Shown one piece after another: positions 46,848-56,200 of a stretch of DNA of 60,248 nucleotides. The notes under the pieces were generated by a model. The model saw only the letters and a list, made by a program, of their open reading frames with translations, was not told the DNA's origin and made no database searches. The DNA comes from Pseudoalteromonas sp. T1lg75 (lineage in GTDB: Bacteria > Pseudomonadota > Gammaproteobacteria > Enterobacterales > Alteromonadaceae): the NCBI RefSeq assembly GCF_002964705.1, contig NZ_PQCD01000062.1:1-60248 (forward strand), written 5' to 3'. The first letter of the stretch is position 1, and each line of letters opens with the position of its first letter. The position numbers and the translations under genes were made by a program.

Positions 46848-49748
46848 TTACATCCCACCATAAAACGTGTTCACAAAACCTCTAAACTTCTCGGCAAGCC
46901 TTGGTATTACTTTCTTACGCTGTAATACACTTGGGGGCTTTTCCATCGTTGCTACTATGTCTTCACGCAGTGGTTCTTGGTTGTTGAAGATCATGCGCTC
47001 AACGAGTTCTTTCACGTTTTCTGGAATAAGGTTTTCTTCCTCAGCCATTTGCTGAGTGGCTTTTTCTTTTTCTACTTCCCAGTAAACTGCAAACGCGTCA
47101 TCTACTTCTTCAGCTGACTTCACTTCTGGTAAGTTTTCTTGGATGAATTTATCAATTAATTCTTGTTTGCTGCGAAGGTTAGGATCACCACCAATAACCT
47201 GCATAAGTGCTTTATATTGATACTGGTATTCTTCTTCAGTGTCTGTCTCTTTGAGCTTGCTAAGCAGCTTTAAGATGTAGGCAACGTTTACTTCATCCAT
47301 TGCCAGTAGCTCTAGTTCAAAGTCGACTTCTTCGAGAATAGATTCTTTTTCAGGTGCCGTATTTGTTTTAACTTTGTCATAAAGATCAAGGTATTTGCTC
47401 TTATAGTCTTCGAGCTCTTGTTCACTAATGTCTACATCATCAAACTCAAAGTCGGCAAAGGTTGAAAGAACGTTACGCAATCGCATTAATTCCCTAAAGG
47501 CTTTAACGTATTCCAGCTCCATATGCTCATCTTGCAATGAATCAACACTATCTACCTCTGGCGCAATCTTTTTAAGCTGCTCTAAAGCCTGGTTAAACAG
47601 CTTAAGGAATTCTTCATACGGCGGCATTATCACCGTATCTCTGGCGTCTTTGTTTGAGAAGAGTGCTAAGGCTTCGTCTGTGCGCTTTTTAAGGTTACGG
47701 AAACAAACAATATTACCCTGAGACTTTTGCTCATTCAGAATGCGGTTAGTGCGTGAGTACGCCTGAATCAACCCGTGATATTTAAGGTTTTTATCAACGT
47801 ACAAAGTATTAAGTGTTTTGCTATCAAAGCCGGTAAGGAACATGTTCACGACTAGCAGAATGTCGATTTTTCTTTCCCGAACTTTTTTGGAAATATCGTT
47901 GTAGTAGTTATAAAACGATTCGCTGTCTTTCGTGGTATAGCTACAACGGAACATCTCGTTGTAATCGCCAATGAACTGTTCTAGCTTATCTCGGCTATGG
48001 CTATATGCGGCCTGAGGTTCGGCAACTTTATCCAATACGGCGTCATCTAAGCCATCAGCGTCTGGGTCTTCTTCATTGGCAGCATAGGAGAATATCGTCG
48101 CAATTCTCAGGTTGTGTTTACCTTCAGCCTTTTTCTTGGCAAACAGCTCATAATACTTAATTAAGGCAGGTACGCTCGACACACAAAACATGCCAGTAAA
48201 TTCTTGGCTATGCGTTTTGCGTTTATGCTGAGCAATGATGTAATCAGTGATCTTTTCCAACCTAACATCAGATTCCATCAGCTCTTTGGTATCAATGCCT
48301 TCAACCTCAATATCCACCTCATTAGCGCTGTCTTTCTTCTTATAGCGGCCAACGTACTCAATATTGAATTTGAGCACGTTCTCATCCTTAATCGCATCAA
48401 CAATGGTGTACTTGTGAAGTGGCTTATGGAATAAGTCTGTCGTGGTGTATTTACGAGATGATTTTGACACCGCATTCTTTTCCAGAATGGGTGTGCCGGT
48501 AAAACCAAACATTTGATGATTAGAGAAGAACTGAGTGATCTTCTTATGGGTATCGCCAAACTGACTGCGATGGCATTCATCAAAGATAAACACCATATTT
48601 TTATCTTGCACCGGTTCCATTCGTTTAGAGTAACGCTTATGGCTAATGGCGTTATTAAGCTTTTGTATAGTAGTAACAATTAGTTTGGTATTACGTTTTT
48701 CGTTAACCTTATCCGCAGGAATTGGCGCGTCAGTAAACTGGTCTACTAACAACTTAGTGTTATCAGTGCTATCAACGCAACCTTTGGCAAAGCCATTAAA
48801 TTCTTTACTGGTTTGGTAATCGAGGTCTTTACGATCAACCACAAATACCACTTTATGGATGTTGCTATCGCCGGTGAGTAGTTGTGCTGTTTTAAACGAG
48901 GTTAGTGTTTTACCAGAGCCTGTGGTATGCCAGATATAACCGTTGAGCTCATCAGCTGCTTGATTCTGAGCTTTTAACTGTTCACGCTCTGCAACTCGTT
49001 CAATAATCGCTTCTGTGGCATAGATTTGATAAGGGCGCATGACCATAAGAATGCGGTCAGTTTCGTTCAATACCACATACTTAGTGATCATATCTGTTAG
49101 GTGTTGAGGCGTTAAAAACTCGTCGGCAAACTTAGTTAATTCGGTATAACGCTCATTTTTAACATCGGCCCAGAAGAAGGTTTGTTTAAAGCTTTGTTTG
49201 CGATTATTGGCGTAATACTTAGTATTGACTCCATTTGAAATAACAAATACCTGAACATACTGAAATAAGCCATCTTCAGCCCAATAAGAGTGGCGCTGGT
49301 AACGGTTAATTTGGTTAAACGCCTCTTTAAGCTCTAGTCCTCTGCGCTTAAGTTCAATTTGAACCAGCGGCAAGCCATTAACCAGTATGGTAACGTCATA
49401 ACGGTTTTTATAATGGCCTTCTACCGTTACTTGCTGAGTTACTTGGAAGTGATTCTTACTAAAGTCATCATTAAGAAACCGAACATAACCAACGGTGCCA
49501 TCGTCCTTGTTTATTTGTAGCCTATCACGCAGCATTTTAGCTTTATCAAACACGTTGCCTTTTGATAAAGCATTACGAATTTGCTTAAGCTCGTTATCGC
49601 TAATATCAAAGCCATTCAGCTTTGAAAGTTGCTTTCTAAGGTTAGCTCTAAGCGAATTAACATCGGTAATTGCTGCTTTTTCAAAGTTACCTTTAACAAG
49701 CTGAGCAACTAAGTTATTTTCTAATTCTTGTTCTGACTGATAGGCCAC
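46848..49748 (-). CDS. hsdR: Type I restriction enzyme, R subunit
   Basis: The ATP-dependent translocase/nuclease of the type I system, 966 residues. The PD-(D/E)xK nuclease is at the N terminus (D118 and E132-L-K134 in YDVTILVNGLPLVQIELKRRG), Walker A HTTGSGKT at about 274-281, DECHRSQFGD as DEAD motif, GFTGTPIL motif III and a C-terminal helical domain for complex assembly. It starts with GTG after AGGAGTTAAT. It belongs to the operon WYL-hsdM-hsdS-hsdR-TIR. Confidence 0.95.
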   Translation of the reverse strand: MAYQSEQELENNLVAQLVKGNFEKAAITDVNSLRANLRKQLSKLNGFDISDNELKQIRNALSKGNVFDKAKMLRDRLQINKDDGTVGYVRFLNDDFSKNHFQVTQQVTVEGHYKNRYDVTILVNGLPLVQIELKRRGLELKEAFNQINRYQRHSYWAEDGLFQYVQVFVISNGVNTKYYANNRKQSFKQTFFWADVKNERYTELTKFADEFLTPQHLTDMITKYVVLNETDRILMVMRPYQIYATEAIIERVAEREQLKAQNQAADELNGYIWHTTGSGKTLTSFKTAQLLTGDSNIHKVVFVVDRKDLDYQTSKEFNGFAKGCVDSTDNTKLLVDQFTDAPIPADKVNEKRNTKLIVTTIQKLNNAISHKRYSKRMEPVQDKNMVFIFDECHRSQFGDTHKKITQFFSNHQMFGFTGTPILEKNAVSKSSRKYTTTDLFHKPLHKYTIVDAIKDENVLKFNIEYVGRYKKKDSANEVDIEVEGIDTKELMESDVRLEKITDYIIAQHKRKTHSQEFTGMFCVSSVPALIKYYELFAKKKAEGKHNLRIATIFSYAANEEDPDADGLDDAVLDKVAEPQAAYSHSRDKLEQFIGDYNEMFRCSYTTKDSESFYNYYNDISKKVRERKIDILLVVNMFLTGFDSKTLNTLYVDKNLKYHGLIQAYSRTNRILNEQKSQGNIVCFRNLKKRTDEALALFSNKDARDTVIMPPYEEFLKLFNQALEQLKKIAPEVDSVDSLQDEHMELEYVKAFRELMRLRNVLSTFADFEFDDVDISEQELEDYKSKYLDLYDKVKTNTAPEKESILEEVDFELELLAMDEVNVAYILKLLSKLKETDTEEEYQYQYKALMQVIGGDPNLRSKQELIDKFIQENLPEVKSAEEVDDAFAVYWEVEKEKATQQMAEEENLIPENVKELVERMIFNNQEPLREDIVATMEKPPSVLQRKKVIPRLAEKFRGFVNTFYGGM

Positions 49749-49772
49749 ATTAACTCCTTGTACTTCTAGTCC

Positions 49773-50957
49773 TTAAACAAACATCTGCTGCAATAAGCCT
49801 TTTTTAAAGGTTTGCGTTAGTTCAATTTGTTGGTGTACCGCATCTAGCTTTTTGTCTAATGCCTCTGCAAACTCAGCAATTTTGGCTTGTTCTTCATTAC
49901 AAGGCATTGCAAATTTTATATTTTTTAGTTCATTAAAGGACAGTACTACCTGGGAAGTTCCAACAGCCTGCCTGCCAAACTTATTTTTATGAAACCTTGA
50001 AAGCTCTACAAAGAATTTATTCTGTTCATTCTTCATTTTAAATACTGGATAATATGTACTAATTATTCCGGTATAGCCGAGTTCATTCAGGTTAAAAAAG
50101 AACTGTCTGTCATCACTTCTTGAACGGTAAGTTAAATATCCATTGGGAATAATGTTAAATCCTAAATTAGAACGGTCTGTTATTCGTCCTTCACCATAAT
50201 ATTCAGACTGTTTCATTAGCCCAGTTCTGGAGGAAGTCAAAACTTCAAATTGGTTTTCTTCAGTAGATCTTTCCTTATATTCTTCAATCCAGTTTCCAAT
50301 CCTTTCCTCTTTCCACGATGGAAAATTATTACCTGCTTCATCTTTAAAGCTAATTTCTTGATTAAACAGCTTCTGCATAACACCTTTTTTATATTCAACA
50401 AGTAAGTTGTATTTCTCTTTAAGTATTACCAGCCTATTATCTAATAGCTTAAGAAACTTAGATATTTTTTGTTGCTCGTCAATAGAAGGAAAAGGTAGTT
50501 TGATCTTTTTTAGTTCGTTTAAGGATAGTACTGTTTGAGATGTTCCTACACTTCTTGAACCTATATAAAAAGAGTGGACGCTACATAATTGTGTGAAAAA
50601 ATAACTATCTACGTCATTTAAGGCAAAAACAGGGTAGTAACTACTAATAATACCTTTAAAACTAAAAGGGTTGATATTGAAGTAAAAGCGACGATCATCA
50701 CTCCTTGAGCGATAAGTTAGTTCACCAGGAGAAATCACATTAAACCCTATATTTTCTCTAGAGGTGATTCTTTCATTTCCATCATAGTAATCTGTTTGCC
50801 TCACTAAGCCATTTCTAGAAGAGGTCAAAATTTCATGTTGATCTTGAACAGACGACTTTTCTTTCTTTTCTAAAATTGCATTACTAAGAGTTGAAGTTTC
50901 CCAATCACTATTAAATTCTGGAAACCTAATCTTTGGTTGCTTGGAGAATTGCTTCAT
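49773..50957 (-). CDS. hsdS: Type I restriction enzyme, specificity subunit
   Basis: A 394-residue DNA-recognition subunit with two target recognition domains (about 10-165 and 205-370), each followed by a helical spacer (FLKLLDNRLVILKEKYNLL and FAEALDKKLDAVHQQIELT). Unusually, the two TRDs are close paralogues: SSRNGLVRQTDYYDG/SSRTGLMKQSEYYGE, LTYRSRSDDRRFYFN/LTYRSRSDDRQFFFN and VGTSQTVLSLNELK/VGTSQVVLSFNELK. The predicted target therefore has two similar half-sites, near-palindromic. It starts 2 bp after hsdM. Confidence 0.94.
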   Translation of the reverse strand: MKQFSKQPKIRFPEFNSDWETSTLSNAILEKKEKSSVQDQHEILTSSRNGLVRQTDYYDGNERITSRENIGFNVISPGELTYRSRSDDRRFYFNINPFSFKGIISSYYPVFALNDVDSYFFTQLCSVHSFYIGSRSVGTSQTVLSLNELKKIKLPFPSIDEQQKISKFLKLLDNRLVILKEKYNLLVEYKKGVMQKLFNQEISFKDEAGNNFPSWKEERIGNWIEEYKERSTEENQFEVLTSSRTGLMKQSEYYGEGRITDRSNLGFNIIPNGYLTYRSRSDDRQFFFNLNELGYTGIISTYYPVFKMKNEQNKFFVELSRFHKNKFGRQAVGTSQVVLSFNELKNIKFAMPCNEEQAKIAEFAEALDKKLDAVHQQIELTQTFKKGLLQQMFV

Positions 50958-50959
50958 TA

Positions 50960-52525
50960 TTATTCTCCAACCAAACCAGCAATATTTAGTTGTTTACAGA
51001 ATGAATATATTTCAGCATCTAAATCAACCATTGTTTTATCAATAACTTTAACTTCTTTAGCTACTTTATCTATGTTAACTGTTGGTTCAGGTTCAAACAT
51101 ATCCACATATCTAGGAATGCTTAGGTTAAATTCATTATCTTCTTCAATATCCTTTGTTTTTGATACATAAGAAAAATGCTTTTTAAAATTTCTATCTCCG
51201 TAAGCATTTAAAATATCTTCTAAATCCTGCTCTCTTAAATAACTTTGGTTAGTCGTTTTTCCAAATTTTTGGCTAGCATCAATAAATAGAATATTGTCAC
51301 TATGTTGACGGTTTTTCTTAAAAACTAAAATGCAAGTTTGAATTGGTGTTCCATAGAAGATGTTGGCTGGCAAACCAATTACCGCATCGAGGTAATTCTT
51401 ATCTTTAATTAAATGTTTACGGATATGCCCCTCAGCAGCACCTCTGAATAAGACGCCATGCGGCAATACAACGGCCATAGTGCCATCATCATCAAGTTGA
51501 TGAACCATATGCTGCACAAAGGCAAAATCGGCTTTTGAAGCTGGAGCCAGCTTACCGTAATCCTGAAAACGCTCATCGGTTAAAAAGCCAGGCGCTGCAC
51601 TCCATTTTGCCGAAAACGGAGGGTTTGCTACCACCGCTTCAAAGCGCTTTTCAATATGGTGTGGCTGTTCTAACGTATCGTCTTGTTGAATATCAAACTG
51701 GCGATAATGCACTCCGTGCAAAATCATATTCATGCGAGCAAGGTTGTAGGTACTAGGGTTAGATTCTTGTCCGTAATAATTACCGACTTCTTTAACTTCT
51801 TTGGCGACACGTAGCAACAATGAACCTGAGCCACAGGTTGGGTCGTAAACGCTTCGCAATTTGTCTTTGCCCATAGTTACCAGCTTGGCTAGAAGTTTGG
51901 ATACCATTGGCGGAGTGTAGAACTCACCAGCTTTTTTTCCTGCACCAGAGGCGAATTGACCGATTAAGTATTCGTAGGCATCACCTAATACATCAATTTC
52001 GGTTTCGTGATGTAAGAAGTCGATATCATCTAAGTGAACAAGGATTTTCGAAATCAGCTCGTTTTTGGCTTTTTCCGTTTTACCTAGCTTGTTTGACGTT
52101 AAATCTAAATCATCGAACAGACCATTGAAGTCATCTTCAGATGCCGTACCCATGGTGCTTTGTTCGATATGGTTAAGCACTTCAGATAAGGCTTCTAGGA
52201 TAAACTCACCGTTTTCACCTTTTTGCGCAAGCACATGGAATAGCTCGCTCGGCTTTAAAAAGTAACCTAAGTGATCAATAGCTTCTTCTTGGATGGCCTC
52301 TAAGTATTCTTTGCCTTCATCGGTATTTTCATCGATAGCATCAAACTTAATACCGTCTTCTTTTAAAAGCTCATCAGCGTATATATCCATACGCTCAGAC
52401 AAATACTTGTAGAAGATAAACCCTAAAATGTAATCACGAAATTCATCGGCACTCATGTTGCCACGTAAGGCGTTGGCAATATTCCATAACTGCTTTTCGA
52501 GTGCTTTTTTGTGTTGTTCAACCAT
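50960..52525 (-). CDS. hsdM: Type I restriction-modification, methyltransferase subunit
   Basis: An N6-adenine methyltransferase of 521 residues. SAM-binding motif I is YDPTCGSGSLLLRV, the catalytic motif IV is VVANPPFSAKW, and the N-terminal helical domain (KKALEKQLWNIANALRGNMSADEFRDYILG, the start of HsdM_N) is complete. With HsdS it protects self DNA. It follows the WYL regulator gene by 14 bp. Confidence 0.96.
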   Translation of the reverse strand: MVEQHKKALEKQLWNIANALRGNMSADEFRDYILGFIFYKYLSERMDIYADELLKEDGIKFDAIDENTDEGKEYLEAIQEEAIDHLGYFLKPSELFHVLAQKGENGEFILEALSEVLNHIEQSTMGTASEDDFNGLFDDLDLTSNKLGKTEKAKNELISKILVHLDDIDFLHHETEIDVLGDAYEYLIGQFASGAGKKAGEFYTPPMVSKLLAKLVTMGKDKLRSVYDPTCGSGSLLLRVAKEVKEVGNYYGQESNPSTYNLARMNMILHGVHYRQFDIQQDDTLEQPHHIEKRFEAVVANPPFSAKWSAAPGFLTDERFQDYGKLAPASKADFAFVQHMVHQLDDDGTMAVVLPHGVLFRGAAEGHIRKHLIKDKNYLDAVIGLPANIFYGTPIQTCILVFKKNRQHSDNILFIDASQKFGKTTNQSYLREQDLEDILNAYGDRNFKKHFSYVSKTKDIEEDNEFNLSIPRYVDMFEPEPTVNIDKVAKEVKVIDKTMVDLDAEIYSFCKQLNIAGLVGE

Positions 52526-52539
52526 CTTGGTTCCTGTTC

Positions 52540-53412
52540 CTAGTTAAGTTGTTGGCCTGGTGTTATTGAGAAGTCGATTAAATCGACCAGGCTGTTTTTA
52601 TTCTTCAAATACAATTGGTACTCATCGCCAGTTAACGTTGCATTGTCTGTACAATCAACATTCCACTGGCGGAGTAAGTAATTTGCTAAAGCGGCTCGAA
52701 CCTCAAGGCGCAGCATGCCCTTTGTCATGCCGTAGTCCATTTCAATAGCCTTGCTATGGGGAAGTCTTGGATGAGGTACTAGCTGCAATTCACACAGCGA
52801 ATTCCAAGCACTATCCATGTCGACCAGCTCATTACTTTTAGGCTCCGTTTCTTGCAGTTCGATACGCTTGAACCGTGTGCAAACAAAATCTCTAAACGCT
52901 TTGCTTTTACGATCATATGCTCGCACATGCCACCGATGGCCGTTATTAACAATGGCATGTGGTACTAACTCCCGTTTGGTTTCACCGCTGCTAAGAGACT
53001 CATATTCACACTTAATCGCTGAATTCGAGTAAATCGCTCGCATGATGGCCGAAATGATTTCAGCGTTTGGATGAACCAGCCGAATCGCATCAAAGCATGC
53101 CGATGACTTCTCTTGTGGCAACGAGAAGCCATCTCCAAAGCCTTTAGCTAATGTTCTAAGGGTTGACTCAGGATCGTGTTCGAAAATGGCTCTGAATACG
53201 TCTGAGCGCACATATCGCTTATTTTCATGCATGAGCACAGCATTGTCTGGTGCTAATTCTCTATATAGAGAAAGATCGCGAGTACACGAAGCTAAGCCAG
53301 TTCCAAATTTTTGTATCAAGTCAGCCCTTGCTATTTGCCCAAAAAATTCAAGACTAAAGTCAATAAAAGCAAGACGTTCACGCTGTGCATGATTCAGGTT
53401 TTCTAGCTGCAT
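52540..53412 (-). CDS. WYL-domain regulator of BrxR/CapW type
   Basis: A 290-residue regulator with an N-terminal winged helix (QRERLAFIDFSLEFFGQIARADLIQKFG), a central WYL domain (HAIVNNGHRWHVRAYDRKSKAFRDF, ending the RFKRIEL strand) and a C-terminal WCX-like region. It matches BrxR/CapW repressors found at the head of defence operons. ATG 53412 is chosen; the frame also runs to a TTG at 53439. No Shine-Dalgarno precedes the ATG, so the mRNA may be leaderless. A perfect operator overlaps the start codon, suggesting autoregulation of the whole hsd-TIR operon. Confidence 0.83.
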   Translation of the reverse strand: MQLENLNHAQRERLAFIDFSLEFFGQIARADLIQKFGTGLASCTRDLSLYRELAPDNAVLMHENKRYVRSDVFRAIFEHDPESTLRTLAKGFGDGFSLPQEKSSACFDAIRLVHPNAEIISAIMRAIYSNSAIKCEYESLSSGETKRELVPHAIVNNGHRWHVRAYDRKSKAFRDFVCTRFKRIELQETEPKSNELVDMDSAWNSLCELQLVPHPRLPHSKAIEMDYGMTKGMLRLEVRAALANYLLRQWNVDCTDNATLTGDEYQLYLKNKNSLVDLIDFSITPGQQLN

Positions 53413-53443
53413 ACTTTGATAAAACCAAGTTTTAATCAAAGTA
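53412..53443. promoter_or_regulatory. Operator 1 of the WYL regulator
   Basis: TACTTTGAT (53412-53420) and ATCAAAGTA (53435-53443), a perfect 9-bp inverted repeat with a 14-bp centre, touches the first base of the start codon. Arms share ATCAAA/TTTGAT with operator 2. Confidence 0.65.
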
Positions 53444-53467
53444 CATTAGCTTAAACGGCTAAAAGGA

Positions 53468-53498
53468 GCAATCAAATTGATGTAATCACTTTGATTGC
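53468..53498. promoter_or_regulatory. Operator 2 of the WYL regulator
   Basis: GCAATCAAA (53468-53476) and TTTGATTGC (53490-53498), a perfect 9-bp inverted repeat with a 13-bp centre, lies upstream of operator 1 with nearly the same geometry and core. A third, smaller palindrome ATCAAT-A-ATTGAT is at 53524-53536. Confidence 0.65.
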
Positions 53499-53557
53499 TT
53501 TAAAGTTGATGTGGTGTAGGCTAATCAATAATTGATAAAACGAAAGTAGGAAAAGCG

Positions 53558-53620
53558 ATGGATCCTGAATACAGCTCAGACAGCCTTAATTCATTAATCA
53601 ATGGCTGTAGGCATATGTAG
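53558..53620 (+). CDS. 20-codon open frame divergent from the WYL gene, doubtful
   Basis: AGTAGGAAAAGCG is a fair ribosome-binding site for ATG 53558, which encodes MDPEYSSDSLNSLINGCRHM and then stops. It may be the stub of a divergently transcribed gene that has been lost, or a leader peptide. The remaining bases to 53795 contain no frame I can support. Confidence 0.25.
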   Translation: MDPEYSSDSLNSLINGCRHM

Positions 53621-53795
53621 TTGTATTAGATATTACGTATAGCTGGGGCAATGCCCTAGTTCCAAAGAGCTTAAGAAATCTTAAAAAATAATACTTTAAA
53701 GTTGCCCAAACTTTTAATGCGCTGGCCTTTTTGCCCCAACCCAAGCAGCTCTGAACGATAAACTGTATTAGTCCTAATTTGTTATTAACCCATAT

Positions 53796-54173
53796 TTACT
53801 TTTTCAACTTCTTCTCCAGTTGCTCGATCTGATCTAGTAAGAGCAATTCTCTAGCAAGAGACTGGTACAACTTGCCCTCGACATCCCCAAGGCGAGCTTG
53901 AAGACGCTCAACTTTACGCCGCTCCCTATTAAATTTTTCCTTAGTAGACAACGTACTCTTGATACTTGCAGCCCTATAAGACTCTATCAGGCTAATGACT
54001 TCTTGATGCTGTGGCCGATTCTTTTTTAAATAGCCACTATCAAAGCCAGCTTCTTGACTAATAACAGCCGCAGTAACCTTATTCCTTGGAAGATCAATGA
54101 ACTTAGATATTACTGGTTTGTTTGCCTTGATACGCTCTAATGCCTCAAAACACTTTGTTACTCCTTTGCTCAT
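53796..54173 (-). CDS. Short coiled-coil recombination accessory protein
   Basis: A 125-residue protein: the N-terminal part (about 1-65) includes a possible DNA-binding helix pair (TAAVISQEAGFDSGYLKKNR), and the C-terminal part (about 75-125) is a long charged coiled coil (RRKVERLQARLGDVEGKLYQ and further heptads). It is the last gene of the recombinase module and overlaps the upstream gene by 4 bp (ATGA). Length, position and coiled coil resemble TnpC of Tn554 and the Srap protein of strand-biased circularizing integrative elements. Assignment is by layout, not by confident sequence matching. Confidence 0.65.
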   Translation of the reverse strand: MSKGVTKCFEALERIKANKPVISKFIDLPRNKVTAAVISQEAGFDSGYLKKNRPQHQEVISLIESYRAASIKSTLSTKEKFNRERRKVERLQARLGDVEGKLYQSLARELLLLDQIEQLEKKLKK

Positions 54174-56200
54174 TTGTGTTTCCTATGTTCACGTTCTTGA
54201 AATGCAATTAATTCCCTAAGTTCTGCCTCTACAACTTGATACTCTCCGGAGTCCGGCTCTAAGAGTTCTATATACTTAGTTAACTCTATAATTTGCTTGG
54301 ACACATTCTTAGGTTTAATCACAGCATTAGAGCAAGCCAAGCAACTTGTAAATTCTCCAAGCATGCGGCTATCGCATTTTTCAACATTAGTACACCCTCC
54401 TAACAAAGTTTCACGGTAATAAACCTCGCCTCTACTCACAGCTTCTTTAGTTTTCTGCCGAACAGTTAGAATGTCTACTGGACTCTCTTCAGTTTTGATA
54501 TCACAACGCTGTCTCTGAATGTAATTACTACTCTTGCCATAAAGTTGATCGTCGGTGCGAATAAGCTCCGTGATTAAACTCTCAACTACAACTGCAACCC
54601 GAGCCTCTTTATAATCAAATACAGTATGTCCGCGAGGTAGGTCGAACGTGTTCGTTTTAGGGTTAAAGTAACCAAAAATAGAACTAATATTTTCATAGTT
54701 CCGACAATAATATTTGGTCATACTAGAAGCTATATGTTTAAACTGAACAGTCAACGTTGGAAGTGACACAAAACCTGAGTTGGCAGCATAGAATGCCAAT
54801 GAACGACGAAATTGGTGCGCAGTTATTGGCCAGGGCTCACCTAGGACAAACGAGTTACCGAGAAGCTGTTCATCTGGGTTTGTCGCTCTTAGAACGTCTA
54901 GATCTTCCTGCCTTATTATGAGAGAGCTATACCACGTTGGTTGATGTTTTTTGGGCTTAAATACAGTTCGAACTCTAGATTTACCTTTAAGATGATTAGG
55001 GCTAACAAAAAGAGTATTGCTAAAGTCTTTATGCTCAGAATTAGCAAAGCCTAGATTTATCGCTTGAAGAATGTTAACTGCCTCCTTGACATCTTTGTTG
55101 GCCAACCAGCTCGCAGCCTCCTTGATACCAGTGTGCTTTGTTGTGTACGAAACAAGGTTAAGGCTCTCAGCCTGAATGGCAACACTACCATCGTTATCAA
55201 CAACCGATGGAGAGAGCACCTCTTCGCGGATACAGTTAAAAGGCATATTAAGTGCTTCTGATATGCGCATACCGGTATACAGAACTATGATATGGAGACA
55301 AACATATTGAATTTTATATAAAGAAGTAATAAGTGTAGCTAAACTTGTTACGCCGTATCGTTTTACGAGTAGCTCACCCAAATGGTGCTTTTGAACGAGC
55401 TCCGGAACAGTCAAACTATAGTCTCTCTTTGAAACACCCAGCCGTTTTTGACTAGAGTACTCACGCCCGACAGATTTATTCTCAAATTCTGTAATCAAGT
55501 GGGTCAATCGCAGTGAATAGCGAGCAATCAATTTAACATCACTAGATAAGCCATTAACAAACTCAAGATATAATCCTCCTGGAATTACCGGGTGCTGATT
55601 ATGACTTCGTGCTTTCTTTTCATCAAAATCAATGGACAGCACTGTAAAGCCAAGGTACTTCTGGCTCACTGTGCGAAAGCTGTTGAAGGTATCGATTACT
55701 ACTCTATTCGTATAAACCTTTGGGTTAGTTTTTGCATATAAAGAAAAGTAGTACGCATTGGAAAATAAGTCCCTTAAAGTGAGCGCGTGAAGATTTTCCT
55801 TAGAGTTCACTTTGATACAGAAACGCCCCATTGCACCTACTACATAAAAATACTTTCGAAATGCAGCGACCGAAATACGGCCGAAGCGCCCACCTCTCCT
55901 TACGTATAGAAGGGTTAAAAGGAAATGTTTTGCTTCTTCCAGCACCTTATTTTCTATAGCGCCATAGTTGCTGCCTATTCCAAGGGTTCGCTCGAAATCA
56001 AATACTGGTTCTTTATTTGGGGATAAAGAGTAAGGACTGAGATCCCATATATTATTTTTGTATGTACTCAAAACCCCATTACTGTCTTGGCTAATAATAA
56101 TACTCGGATCTGGCAAAACTTCAGCCAAATAGACGGGTTCTTGTTTTGCATGTTCTTTGGATATTATTTGGTAGAGCTGGTGCACATATCGCTTGCTCAA
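54170..56200 (-). CDS. Second tyrosine recombinase of the module (IntB-like)
   Basis: A large site-specific recombinase of about 676 residues. All catalytic residues are visible: Arg in YTGMRISEALNMPF, H-x-x-R in HQFRRSLAFYAANSG, His in FKHIASS and Tyr in MTKYYCRN. After the catalytic domain there is a Cys cluster (GGCTNVEKCDSR, then SCLACSN) likely to bind zinc. No ATG is available at the front; TTG 56200, overlapping the TGA of the upstream gene and preceded by GGGAG, is preferred, with a longer TTG start at 56272 as alternative. It sits third in the four-gene string. Confidence 0.82.
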   Translation of the reverse strand: MSKRYVHQLYQIISKEHAKQEPVYLAEVLPDPSIIISQDSNGVLSTYKNNIWDLSPYSLSPNKEPVFDFERTLGIGSNYGAIENKVLEEAKHFLLTLLYVRRGGRFGRISVAAFRKYFYVVGAMGRFCIKVNSKENLHALTLRDLFSNAYYFSLYAKTNPKVYTNRVVIDTFNSFRTVSQKYLGFTVLSIDFDEKKARSHNQHPVIPGGLYLEFVNGLSSDVKLIARYSLRLTHLITEFENKSVGREYSSQKRLGVSKRDYSLTVPELVQKHHLGELLVKRYGVTSLATLITSLYKIQYVCLHIIVLYTGMRISEALNMPFNCIREEVLSPSVVDNDGSVAIQAESLNLVSYTTKHTGIKEAASWLANKDVKEAVNILQAINLGFANSEHKDFSNTLFVSPNHLKGKSRVRTVFKPKKHQPTWYSSLIIRQEDLDVLRATNPDEQLLGNSFVLGEPWPITAHQFRRSLAFYAANSGFVSLPTLTVQFKHIASSMTKYYCRNYENISSIFGYFNPKTNTFDLPRGHTVFDYKEARVAVVVESLITELIRTDDQLYGKSSNYIQRQRCDIKTEESPVDILTVRQKTKEAVSRGEVYYRETLLGGCTNVEKCDSRMLGEFTSCLACSNAVIKPKNVSKQIIELTKYIELLEPDSGEYQVVEAELRELIAFQEREHRKHK

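Noticed and set aside
52540..53412. BREX system, from the BrxR-like regulator
   Set aside because: No brxA, brxB, brxC, pglX, pglZ or brxL gene is present; the regulator heads a type I restriction operon instead.
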